Shown here in pieces: positions 45,801 to 53,515 of a stretch of 64,000 nt of DNA; the first letter of the stretch is position 1; every line of letters begins with the position of its first letter. A model generated the notes under the pieces. The model worked only from the letters and a program-made list of their open reading frames with translations. It was not told the DNA's origin and did not search any database. The stretch covers positions 1 to 64,000 of the forward strand of contig CAZKIU010000014.1 of assembly GCA_964552955.1 (NCBI GenBank), read 5' to 3'. Source of the DNA: UBA1413 sp964552955 (GTDB taxonomy: Bacteria; Bacteroidota; Bacteroidia; Bacteroidales; Prolixibacteraceae). Position numbers and translations under genes: made by a program.

Positions 45801-46305
45801 CCGGACACCCACTTATGTTAATATGGGTTAACATATTGCCAGAACACACTAAAGAAGTCAATTTCGAACACCCACTTAAATTAAGAGTGGTTAACTGATT
45901 GTCAGAACACCACAAAGAAGTCAAATCTGAACACCCACTTACATCAAGACTGCTTAATTGATTGCCTTCACAGCTCAAGGTCTGTAAAACAGGGCAACCA
46001 TTTACTTTTAAACTAGTTAAATGATTATTATATTCGGATACACACTCTAAGATATGTAGAGAGGAACAACCCGTTACATCCAAGCTTCCTCTCATGTTCT
46101 GAAGATATAATGAATAAAGCCGATATGGTTTTTTACTTTGATCCCAATTTATACAATTCCACGATCCTCCTTGTGATGTGATGTGCCTTAGTACTTCCAC
46201 ATCGGCTGAGTTATATTCATCTCCAAAGTCTTGTGCAATAAGTGAAGAATTTGAGCAAATAAGAATTAACAAAAGAATCCAGATTTGTGAAGCAACTGTT
46301 TTCAT
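42817..46305 (-). CDS. Secreted LRR-lipase-like protein with T9SS sorting domain
   Basis: An 1162-residue secreted protein. A signal peptide ends at SSLIAQ. Residues about 60-340 are a run of 21-residue leucine-rich repeats of the type LTSLDVSGCSDLTSLWCSDNQ. After an Ig-like linker (about 380-480) comes an alpha/beta-hydrolase with PPVLLIHGLNSNSACF and the nucleophile elbow DIVGHSMGGILSRLYL (Ser601); the catalytic His is probably in NEWHCGSPKN. Then come Ig-like/Big and InlB-type repeat regions (NDGYTFDYWSIDGVEV) and a T9SS type-A sorting domain (SIYPNPNNGNFTIDI). It is AT-rich relative to neighbours, sitting between the terpenoid operon and tRNA-Lys, so it was probably acquired. Target lipid or ester unknown. 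Confidence 0.85.
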   Translation of the reverse strand: MKTVASQIWILLLILICSNSSLIAQDFGDEYNSADVEVLRHITSQGGSWNCINWDQSKKPYRLYSLYLQNMRGSLDVTGCSSLHILECVSEYNNHLTSLKVNGCPVLQTLSCEGNQLSSLDVSGCSDLTSLWCSDNQLTTLNLSGCSKLTSLVCSGNMLTHINISGCPDLQSLALGCNQLTSIDVAGRSDLSFLECCSNQLTRLDVSGCSNLTILWCYTNQLASLKLNGCLNLQALQCEGNQLTILDVSDCQKLKMLSCEANHLTSLILGHNTALTDLDCSANDITSLNLENSTALTDLNCAGNNLTSLNLENNAALSDLNCAGNNLTSLNLKNGNNNIIKQMKAYSNADLYCIEVDDPIAALSNSSFPYSWHKDPWATYSTDCSSNPFSLENNWTISRIPGMPAHPVGVVADGSSAVRISLTRKDQSIAVERVEIKVKDINGNNIPVGQIGTSIFQATAPYLNLTYLPENIFYVAPDVFSDDTNNTDWNRKVVVQIVINNNSYSGNGYALYDTIDIIRPPVLLIHGLNSNSACFADLREDLHSRSTCYISEQVLCVDYRETNLSSFAENAFVLPTNIRKVKEYIIKKGYAVSKVDIVGHSMGGILSRLYLQSSCYDNDIHKLITVNTPHSGSQGANVLFELPSIREKFGLKGKAVDDLQVTSFATRTLLNGSSVLNKNRVPSHTIVTESPVITSGVGHDLLGMVLQLAYQLEYPEMHVDSVTNDIFNEANDIVVAVSSQRGGLSPSTLVENEWHCGSPKNATVKNRISKLLMLPSSDAAFSTVGFNPPTLDFKANTKNRLAGLKSAVNKNDSVYFLLPNIDLTANSGDSITIMVARTAQVKNMIFVAKESQDSVFIKSTTAASMRFSYPVPSCNIGRIQMYVFGSDMAGNVYIDSVFVTVSPNAQAKSLVITYPDESLLELPQGLKSSVRVACLFSDGIIRDITTLADVQYCTKTGNAVVLSQGIIKATHQGPDTLYVSYGGLNCSLQIIVNQDYTCAVNASVIPDHSGTTVGSGLYFYGDSVTLAAHPNDGYTFDYWSIDGVEVSTNSNYSFETYERQDIVAHFKSLTAIDRIPMNSSDLVSIYPNPNNGNFTIDIDADYTGEVVVNIFSITGVLCDHIKFDKSIIRTTHQVNLKCLEEGIYFVNILLGRDIVTHKIVIK
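45293..46085 (-). repeat. Tandem LRR-coding repeats
   Basis: About 12 tandem units of about 63 bases (21 codons) coding the LRRs. Two adjacent units near 45310 and 45373 are almost identical at DNA level, suggesting recent duplication, while others have drifted. Confidence 0.75.
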
Positions 46306-46739
46306 AATACTTAGACAAATGTTTTATACCAAATAGTTCTGCAGGTTGCTCGCAGCTATGACGTTAATAAGAAGAGTAACGGCTACGTGTATGAAACATT
46401 GGGTATCGTGCACTTCTTCCCCATCCGCAGAAACAAATGCCGATGCGGGCCAGAATACTTGACATATCCACCTGATTATCTATACATTATAACGCCTGTT
46501 GAATTAAATCCACTTTTAAGGATTGCAGTTTAAAAGTACCCAATTCTTTTCATAATTTAGAATCTGTTAATTTAAAATTTTATGGCTATGAGAAAGAAAT
46601 CGGGTTTTATTTTGTAGCTCAGACGATTGTGTTGTTCCCTGAGTTTGAACATCTGGTGCTGACATCCCAGGGAAATGTGAAATTGTGTATCAAATTAAAA
46701 AGGAGTCACAAAACCTGTTTGCAACTCCTTGAATTTTTG
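46306..46739. other. AT-rich intergenic region with start-less open stretches
   Basis: About 430 bases between the LRR-lipase gene and tRNA-Lys. On the plus strand one frame is open for about 70 codons from 46317 and another for about 80 codons ending near 46750, neither with an ATG. They could be decayed gene remnants or chance in AT-rich DNA. I recognise no family. Confidence 0.3.
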
Positions 46740-46812
<73 letters not shown>

Positions 46813-47187
46813 AAAGCGGCGCAAAAGTAAGTAAAAAATCTTTTCGCCAAACCTTTTTTTTGGATTTTTCAACTCCTCCACCCTCGTTAATTATCCATTG
46901 GGCTGACCACAAACCCCTTTCCGGTTATCAGCACTCCCTGGCCCGGGCCTCCCGGGTTCCGGAAGATGCGATGAGAGGATTGGTGAAATGGATTGTGAAA
47001 AGACCGGTTAAGTGAGCAGAGAGCTAAGCCCTGACGAGAGCGGAAAGGTAAGCAGAGAAGAAAGCAGTGAAGAGAGCAGTGAAGAGTGCGGTCAAGAGTG
47101 CGATGAAGAGACCGCCCACTGGCAAAAATTCCTTTATTTCTTCATCATGTCAGGGGATTTTTTACCTTTATCCAAAAACCCGGTAAT
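46813..47187. other. Intergenic region before glgB
   Basis: About 375 bases with no gene. It includes a purine-rich 12-base tandem repeat (next entry). The C-rich patch around 46930-46960 has no clear structure. Confidence 0.5.
47064..47111. repeat. 12-base tandem repeat
   Basis: Four units of 12 bases in a row: GCAGTGAAGAGA, GCAGTGAAGAGT, GCGGTCAAGAGT, GCGATGAAGAGA. More degenerate copies precede it back to about 47020. Confidence 0.7.
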
Positions 47188-49044
47188 ATGAAACACCCAC
47201 TTCTTATAAAGAACGATCCCTGGCTGGAGCCTTTTGCCGAAGCGATTAGGCGCCGGCAGGCTCAGGCCTCCCATAAAAAAGAGACCCTGACCCGGCAGGG
47301 GAGTCTGGCCGATTTTGCCACCGGATATCTCTATTTCGGGCTGCACCGCACCGATGACGGATGGGTGATCCGCGAGTGGGCGCCACATGCTTCCATGCTT
47401 TACCTCATCGGCACCTTCAATGACTGGAGGGTAGAGGAGAGTTACGAATTCACTCCCCTGGCCCATGGAATCTGGGAATTACAGCTCCCGCATGACAAGC
47501 TGCATCACGGCGACCTCTACGCCCTGATGATGCACTGGCCGGGAGGGTCAGGCAAGCGGATTCCTGCCTGGGCCTTCCGCACCGTCCAGGACGAGAAGAC
47601 TTACATCTTCAACGCCCAGGTGTGGGCACCCGAAAAACCATACCTCTGGCAGCACCCCACCTTCCGCCGCACCCAGGAACCCCCGCTGATCTACGAAGCC
47701 CACGTGGGCATGGCTGGTGAAGAAGAACGCGTCCATACCTACAATGAGTTCCGGGAGGAGATGCTCCCCCGCATCAAGGCCAACGGCTACAATACCATTC
47801 AGTTGATGGCTATCCCCGAGCACCCCTATTACGGCAGCTTCGGTTACCATGTCTCCAGCTTTTTCGCCCCTTCATCGCGCTTCGGAACTCCTGACGAGCT
47901 GAAACAGCTCATCGACGAAGCCCATGGTATGGGGCTCTCGGTCATCATGGACCTGGTCCACTCTCATGCCGTGCGCAATGAGATTGAGGGCCTGGGCAAA
48001 TATGACGGATCCCGCTATCAGTTCTTCCACGATGGCAGCCGCGGCGAACANNNNNNNNNNNNNNNNNNNNNNNNNNNNNNNNNNNNNNNNNNNNNNNNNN
48101 NNNNNNNNNNNNNNNNNNNNNNNNNNNNNNNNNNNNNNNNNNNNNNNNNNATCGCAGAAGACATGAGCGGGATGCCCGGACTGGCAGTGCCGGTGGCTGA
48201 TGGCGGCCTGGGCTTCGACTTCCGCCTGGCCATGGGCGTCCCTGACTATTGGATCAAGATCATCAAGGAGAAAAAAGACGACGAATGGCAGATGGGCGAC
48301 ATCTTCTACCAGCTTACCTCCAAGCGGATGGATGAGAGGGTGGTCAGCTATGCCGAATCGCACGACCAGGCCCTGGTGGGCGATAAAACCATCATTTTCA
48401 GGCTCATCGACAAGGAGATGTATTTCAGCATGCGGAAAGATCAGCCCAACCTGATTGTCGACCGGGGCATCGCCCTGCATAAGATGATCCGCCTGGCGAC
48501 CCTCTCCTGTGCCGGAGGCTCCTACCTCAACTTCATGGGCAACGAATTTGGTCATCCCGAATGGATCGACTTCCCCCGCGAAGGCAACAGCTGGTCTTAC
48601 CGACACGCCCGGCGCATCTGGAGCATTGCCACCGATCCTGAACTCAAATTCCACTGGCTCCTCGATTTCGACTACGACATGGTCGGACTGATCAGGGAGA
48701 ACAGGATCCTCGACATTCCGCCTGTTAACCTGGTGTGGGAAAAGAACGACGACCAGGTGCTGGCCTACCACCGAGGGCCGTGGCTCTTTGTATTCAATTT
48801 CAACCCGGTAAAGTCGTTTACCGACTATGGGATTCCCCTGGGCGCCGGAAAGTACAGGGTGGCCCTGTGTACCGACAATGGCCGCTACGGCGGACAGGAC
48901 CGCATCGACGAGGAACTCACCTATTATACCCTGCCCGCCGGAGAGATGGAAAGCCAGCATTACCTGCGGCTCTACCTCCCTGCCCGCACCGCCGTAGTCC
49001 TGCGCCGCGAAGAGTTGTTCATGGAACCACAAAAAAAGAAATAG
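47188..49044 (+). CDS. glgB: 1,4-alpha-glucan branching enzyme, GH13, interrupted by a gap
   Basis: A glycogen-branching enzyme of the eukaryote-like type. The CBM48 domain has VIREWAPHASMLYLIGTFNDW. The barrel begins PPLIYEAHVGMAGEEERVHTYNEF and IPEHPYYGSFGYHVSSFFAPSS, with LVHSHAVRNEIEGL. The acid/base Glu is expected in the IAEDMSGMPGLAV block right after the gap, and later motifs YAESHDQALVGDKT and FMGNEFGHPEW are intact. A 100-N gap (48051-48150) removes the stretch that should hold the catalytic nucleophile Asp. By analogy with eukaryotic enzymes about 95 residues are missing, not the 33 that 100 N imply. The frame happens to be kept across it. The gene opens the glycogen cluster. Confidence 0.9.
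   Translation: MKHPLLIKNDPWLEPFAEAIRRRQAQASHKKETLTRQGSLADFATGYLYFGLHRTDDGWVIREWAPHASMLYLIGTFNDWRVEESYEFTPLAHGIWELQLPHDKLHHGDLYALMMHWPGGSGKRIPAWAFRTVQDEKTYIFNAQVWAPEKPYLWQHPTFRRTQEPPLIYEAHVGMAGEEERVHTYNEFREEMLPRIKANGYNTIQLMAIPEHPYYGSFGYHVSSFFAPSSRFGTPDELKQLIDEAHGMGLSVIMDLVHSHAVRNEIEGLGKYDGSRYQFFHDGSRGEXXXXXXXXXXXXXXXXXXXXXXXXXXXXXXXXXXIAEDMSGMPGLAVPVADGGLGFDFRLAMGVPDYWIKIIKEKKDDEWQMGDIFYQLTSKRMDERVVSYAESHDQALVGDKTIIFRLIDKEMYFSMRKDQPNLIVDRGIALHKMIRLATLSCAGGSYLNFMGNEFGHPEWIDFPREGNSWSYRHARRIWSIATDPELKFHWLLDFDYDMVGLIRENRILDIPPVNLVWEKNDDQVLAYHRGPWLFVFNFNPVKSFTDYGIPLGAGKYRVALCTDNGRYGGQDRIDEELTYYTLPAGEMESQHYLRLYLPARTAVVLRREELFMEPQKKK
48051..48150. other. Assembly gap (100 N) inside glgB
   Basis: A 100-N placeholder. 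The protein is well aligned up to HDGSRGE(H) and resumes at IAEDMSG, so real DNA is missing here, estimated near 285 bases. Confidence 0.9.
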
Positions 49045-49102
49045 AAACCATCGGGAACAGAGCATTTCAGATTCCCCTGCGCTGACCCTAAAAAGGCAAC
49101 AC

Positions 49103-50140
49103 ATGAACAGGTTCACCACACCAGTAGAAGTCATACCATTCCCCTGGACATCGGATCATTCGGTGAAACAGTTGTTCATTGGCTCCTGTTTCACCGAAAA
49201 TGTAGGGGATCACCTGAAAGAACTGAAGTTTCCCGTCTCCATCAACCCGTTTGGCATCCTTTACAATCCTGTTTCCGTGGCGGGGTGTCTGCACCGTCTT
49301 CTCACCGGGAAGCCCTATTCTCAGGAAGAGCTGTTTGAATACAACGGACTGTGGCACAGCTACAGCCATCATGGCCGTTTTTCATCCCCCACTGCTGCGA
49401 ACACCCTGACGGCCATCAACACTGCCCTGGCCAGTGGTTCAGATGCCCTCAGGGAGGCCGGGTTCCTGCTGATTACCCTGGGGACGGCCTGGGTCTATGA
49501 GCTTCGCGCCACAGGCCAGACCGTCGCCAACTGCCATAAAGTCCCGGCACGTGAGTTCCACCGCTACCGGCTCTCTGTGGCCGAAACCGTCTCTACCCTG
49601 AAAGATGCCCTTGACGCAATATGGAGCCTTAACCCGGGCCTCAGGGTCATCCTCACTGTCAGTCCCGTCAGGCACTACCAGGACGGGGCCACAGAAAACC
49701 AACTCAGCAAGGCAGTGCTTCTTCTGGCCGCCGACGCTCTGGTGAGTGGCTATGGCAGAGATAAATGCGCTTACTTCCCCGCCTATGAAATCATGATGGA
49801 CGAACTGCGCGACTACCGCTTTTACCAGCCCGACATGGTCCATCCCTCTCCCGTGGCCGTGGATTATATCAGGGAGAAATTCTGCGAAGCCTTCTTTACT
49901 CCGGAAGCCCTGGCCCTGGCCCAGGAAATCACCGGCGTGCGGAAAGCCCTCTCTCACCGCCCCGTGAATCCCTCCACAGATGCCTTCCAACGCTTCCTCC
50001 TCCAGTCCCTCGAAAAAACCCTTCTCCTGTCAAAAAACCACCCCGGACTTGATTTTTCCTCTGAAATTGACTACTTTTCAAAACAATTAGCTGCCTTTAA
50101 CACTTTTCCCCCGGAAAACCGGGAAAGATCACGGCTATGA
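49103..50140 (+). CDS. GSCFA-domain protein
   Basis: A 345-residue protein with the family's name-giving motif at IGSCFTENVGDHL, followed by SINPFGILYNPVSV, ITLGTAWVYEL, NCHKVPAREFHRYRL and TVSPVRHYQDGA. The fold is SGNH-hydrolase-like: the Ser in GSCF and the DMVHPSPVAVDYI block at the end could form a catalytic Ser and His. No enzymatic activity is established for the family. It lies 58 bases after glgB and 29 before the debranching enzyme, so it travels with glycogen genes here; a role in that pathway is inference only. Confidence 0.85.
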   Translation: MNRFTTPVEVIPFPWTSDHSVKQLFIGSCFTENVGDHLKELKFPVSINPFGILYNPVSVAGCLHRLLTGKPYSQEELFEYNGLWHSYSHHGRFSSPTAANTLTAINTALASGSDALREAGFLLITLGTAWVYELRATGQTVANCHKVPAREFHRYRLSVAETVSTLKDALDAIWSLNPGLRVILTVSPVRHYQDGATENQLSKAVLLLAADALVSGYGRDKCAYFPAYEIMMDELRDYRFYQPDMVHPSPVAVDYIREKFCEAFFTPEALALAQEITGVRKALSHRPVNPSTDAFQRFLLQSLEKTLLLSKNHPGLDFSSEIDYFSKQLAAFNTFPPENRERSRL

Positions 50141-50144
50141 AGTG

Positions 50145-50156
50145 ACAACATGTTGT
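50145..50156. promoter_or_regulatory. 12-base palindrome before the debranching enzyme
   Basis: A perfect palindrome ACAACATGTTGT in the 29-base gap before the next gene. It could be an operator half-site pair, but a single palindrome this short may be chance. Confidence 0.25.
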
Positions 50157-50169
50157 AAACCACCACGCC

Positions 50170-52119
50170 ATGAGCTATATCAATTTCAACCCGGCTAAAC
50201 TGACCAACCTGGAGTTTACCACCAAAAGGGAGATTATCCGCTCAAATCATGCGGGGTCTTACATTTCCACTACCCTTAATGGGTGCAACACCCGCAAATA
50301 CCACGGTCTGCTTGTTTGTCCGGTAGCCACACTCGGGGGCTCCAGGCATGTTCTGTTATCAGCACTGGATGAAAGCATCCTCATGAAAGAGGCCACCTTC
50401 AACCTGGGAGTGAGGAGTTATATGGGAGGTTACATGGAGCCCAAAGGCAACAAGTACCTCCAGAAATTTGATTTCGAGAAGATACCGAAGTACACCTTCC
50501 GGGTAGGGAGCGTTATCCTGACCAGGGAGCGGCTCCTGGTTGAAAAAGAGCAGCAACTGCTGGTTCGCTATACCCTCGAGGAGTCCCCCACCCCGGTGAG
50601 GCTGCAGTTCAGGCCTTTTCTGGCTTTCCGCAACATCCACGAACTCAGCAAATGCAACCTGTATATTCACTCCCGCTACAACAACGAGCCCAACGGAATC
50701 AGCCTAAGCCTCTACGACGGCTATCCCTCCCTTTACATGCAGTTCAGCCGTGAACCTGAATTTGTGGCCGCCCCCGACTGGCACTACAACATTGAATACA
50801 TCAAGGAAAAGAGCAGGGGTTACGACTGTCATGAGGATCTCTACACACCGGGGTTTTTCGAGATAGCGATGAAGGAAGGGGAATCCTTGGTTTTCTCGGC
50901 CGCCACCTTCCAGGGCAATCCCACCACTTTCAAGCAGCGGTTTAGCAGGGAGGTCTCCAAAAGAATCAGCCGCGATTCCTTTGCAGGATGTCTGAAGAAT
51001 GCCGCCAACCAGTTCATTCAGTACAAGGGTGAGGCTGCCGTGGACATCCTCGCCGGATATCCCTGGTACAACAGCATCAGCCGACAGACCTTCATCGCCC
51101 TCCCGGGGTTGCGCCATGCCCAAAGCGAACGGCGCCTCGCCCTGGAAGTCCTCTCCACCTACCTCCCCCACCTGAAAAATGGCCTCTTCCCGGGGTCTAT
51201 CGCCGACCCACTGCCCCAATATAACTCCGCCGACGCCTCCCTCTGGTTCATCTGGACCCTTCAGCAACTGAAAAAGCAGGGCTCCCGCTTCAAAGAATTC
51301 GGCCCTCCCTTCTACCATACGATCAGGGAAATCCTCAACCACTACAGACGGGGGACTTCTATCGTGGCCATGATGGAAGACGGCCTTCTCTTTGCCGCAG
51401 AACAGGACATGGCCCTTACGTGGATGAACGGCTTCAGCCACGGAAAACCAGTCACCCCCAGATACGGGAAGCCGGTGGAACTGAACGCACTCTGGTACAA
51501 TGCCGTATGCTTCGGCCTGGAAATGGCTCAAGCTGAAAAAGACAGTGACTTCCTGGAGCAATGGAAATTCATGCCCCAGGAAATCGCCACTTCCTTCCAC
51601 AGAGCGTTCTGGAATGACGAAAAAGGATACCTGGCCGATGTGCGAAATGGCCTCTTTACCGACTGGTCGGTACGGCCCAACATGGTGATTGCTGCGGCCA
51701 TGCCCTTCTCTCCCCTTGAAAAGGATGAACTCCGGCAGCTCCTCGAAATGGCCCGCGACCAATTGCTGACCCCCCGGGGTCTCCGCACACTCTCCCCCAA
51801 CGATCCTGCCTTCAGGGAACGCGTCGAGGGGGATCCCCACCAGCGCGAAGAAGCAACCTTCAATGGCGCTGCCTTCCCCTGGCTGCTCCAGTTTTTTGCT
51901 GAAGGATGGATTACGGTCTTCGGCAAAAACGGCCTCCCTCTCCTCAGAAAAATCCTGCAGGGCTTCGAAGGTGAAATGGCTGAAAACTGCATCGGCACCC
52001 TCTCTGAATTGTACAACGGCACCCCTCCCCATACCGGCAAGGGCGCCGTCTCTCAGGCCTGGAATGTCGCTGCCATCCTTTATATCCAACACCTGGTCTA
52101 CGACACCGAAAACGAATAA
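50170..52119 (+). CDS. Glycogen debranching enzyme (amylo-alpha-1,6-glucosidase), GH133 type
   Basis: A 649-residue enzyme that hydrolyses alpha-1,6 branches. The N-terminal domain (about residues 1-260) carries SNHAGSYISTTLNGCNTRKYHGLLV, characteristic of this bacterial and archaeal debranching family. The C-terminal (alpha/alpha)6 barrel has AGYPWYNSISRQTFIALPGL, YNSADASLWFIW (with the proposed catalytic Asp), and GLRTLSPNDPAFRERVEGDPHQREEATFNGAAFPWLL. It is full length. It lies 82 bases before the GT4 synthase gene. Confidence 0.92.
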   Translation: MSYINFNPAKLTNLEFTTKREIIRSNHAGSYISTTLNGCNTRKYHGLLVCPVATLGGSRHVLLSALDESILMKEATFNLGVRSYMGGYMEPKGNKYLQKFDFEKIPKYTFRVGSVILTRERLLVEKEQQLLVRYTLEESPTPVRLQFRPFLAFRNIHELSKCNLYIHSRYNNEPNGISLSLYDGYPSLYMQFSREPEFVAAPDWHYNIEYIKEKSRGYDCHEDLYTPGFFEIAMKEGESLVFSAATFQGNPTTFKQRFSREVSKRISRDSFAGCLKNAANQFIQYKGEAAVDILAGYPWYNSISRQTFIALPGLRHAQSERRLALEVLSTYLPHLKNGLFPGSIADPLPQYNSADASLWFIWTLQQLKKQGSRFKEFGPPFYHTIREILNHYRRGTSIVAMMEDGLLFAAEQDMALTWMNGFSHGKPVTPRYGKPVELNALWYNAVCFGLEMAQAEKDSDFLEQWKFMPQEIATSFHRAFWNDEKGYLADVRNGLFTDWSVRPNMVIAAAMPFSPLEKDELRQLLEMARDQLLTPRGLRTLSPNDPAFRERVEGDPHQREEATFNGAAFPWLLQFFAEGWITVFGKNGLPLLRKILQGFEGEMAENCIGTLSELYNGTPPHTGKGAVSQAWNVAAILYIQHLVYDTENE

Positions 52120-52146
52120 ATCAGCCACTACTTTTTTATCATTCTG

Positions 52147-52195
52147 ATATTCAAGACTCAAGATTCAGGACTTAAGATTTAAGATTTAAGATTTC
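52147..52195. repeat. Short direct repeats before the GT4 gene
   Basis: Units such as TTAAGATTTAAGATTTAAGA in tandem, ending just before the GT4 start at 52202. Style matches the repeats after the barrel gene and malQ, but the sequence differs. Confidence 0.5.
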
Positions 52196-52201
52196 CATGG
52201 C

Positions 52202-53515
52202 ATGAGGGTACTGATGTTTGGTTGGGAGTTTCCCCCCCACATTTCCGGCGGACTGGGAACGGCCTGTCATGGGCTGACCCGGGGTCTCGCGGAAGCGGGT
52301 CATGTGGAGGTTCTCTTCGTGGTACCTCACGCCTGGGGTGATGAAGAATTCCCCGGGCTGCAACTTTTGGGAGCCAACCAGGTTCCCGTTGGCCGGAAAT
52401 GGGTCGAAGAGGAAGTGCCGGAAACCACCACCCGTTGGATCCATGTAGATGCCCCCCTGCTCCCCTATCAGACTCCCGGAGAGTTCTGGCAGCTTAAAAG
52501 CCATCATTATGTGAAGGGCACCCGTTTCGTCGAGATCAGGGAAGACGGGACCATCCCCTTCTCCGGCGATTACGGCCCCTCCCTCTTCCGCGAAATCCGC
52601 AACTACGCCCTGGTGGCGGGTCAGATCGCCCAGGATTACAGCTTTGACATCATCCACGCCCACGATTGGATGGCTTATCCGGCCGGCATCGAGGCCAGCC
52701 GGCGTTCGGGCAAACCCCTGGTGATTCACGTCCACGCCACAGAATTCGACCGCAGTGGAGGGAACATCAACACCATGATTTACAATATGGAACGTGAAGG
52801 CATGGAAGCCGCCGGAAAGATCATCGCCGTCAGCAACTATACCCGCCATACCATTATTGAGAAATACGGCATCCCCCCCGAAAAGGTGGTCACCATTTAC
52901 AACGCCGCAGAACCCCTTACCGAAGAGGAAAAGAGGGAAATCAAAAGGGGCATCAGCGAGAAAATCGTCACCTTCATGGGGAGGATCACCTACCAGAAAG
53001 GACCCGAATACTTCATCGAGGCGGCCAGTCTGGTCCTCTCAAAAATGGAGAATGTCAGGTTCGTGATGGCAGGCAGCGGCGATCTGATGGAGCCCATGAT
53101 TGCTCACGCCGCCCGTCTGGGCATCACCGGTAAATTTCATTTCACCGGATTCCTCAAGGGCGACGATGCCTACCGTATGCTCCGCATGAGTGATGTCTTC
53201 GTCATGCCCTCGGTGTCGGAACCCTTCGGCATCGTTCCCCTGGAAGCCATGATGGCCAACGTCCCCGTCATCATCTCCCGCCAGTCGGGAGTGGCCGAAG
53301 TGCTCCGCTATGCCATCAAAACCGACTTCTGGGATACGTTCGCCCTGGCTGATGCCATATACGGACTGCTCAACTACCCGGTCCTGTCGCGGCTCTTTAC
53401 CGAACGCGGCAAGAAAGAAGCCGGTAACCTCAAATGGAAAAACGCCGCCGAAGAGGTCAAAAAGGTCTATCAGAATATGCTGGAAGAAGTCACATCCATA
53501 ACAACCACCGAATGA
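52202..53515 (+). CDS. GT4-family glycosyltransferase, likely glycogen synthase
   Basis: A 437-residue GT-B glycosyltransferase. The N-lobe begins MRVLMFGWEFPPHISGGLGTACHGL, the G-G-L-G glucosyl acceptor loop of glycogen/starch synthases, with IIHAHDWMAYPAG. The C-lobe has MGRITYQKGPEYFIEAASLVL, VMAGSGDLMEPMIA and the E-x7-E motif in PSVSEPFGIVPLEAMMANVPVI. In Bacteroidota this GT4 gene sits beside debranching and GH57 genes and is thought to elongate alpha-1,4-glucan. The last bases overlap the next gene as ATGA. Confidence 0.88.
   Translation: MRVLMFGWEFPPHISGGLGTACHGLTRGLAEAGHVEVLFVVPHAWGDEEFPGLQLLGANQVPVGRKWVEEEVPETTTRWIHVDAPLLPYQTPGEFWQLKSHHYVKGTRFVEIREDGTIPFSGDYGPSLFREIRNYALVAGQIAQDYSFDIIHAHDWMAYPAGIEASRRSGKPLVIHVHATEFDRSGGNINTMIYNMEREGMEAAGKIIAVSNYTRHTIIEKYGIPPEKVVTIYNAAEPLTEEEKREIKRGISEKIVTFMGRITYQKGPEYFIEAASLVLSKMENVRFVMAGSGDLMEPMIAHAARLGITGKFHFTGFLKGDDAYRMLRMSDVFVMPSVSEPFGIVPLEAMMANVPVIISRQSGVAEVLRYAIKTDFWDTFALADAIYGLLNYPVLSRLFTERGKKEAGNLKWKNAAEEVKKVYQNMLEEVTSITTTE

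Noticed and set aside
47872..49134. 420-codon minus-strand frame across the N gap
   Set aside because: Shadow of glgB; includes N-coded residues and no recognisable domain.
50704..52161. Long minus-strand frame of 485 codons
   Set aside because: Antisense to the debranching enzyme, which has clear family motifs; the antisense product has none.
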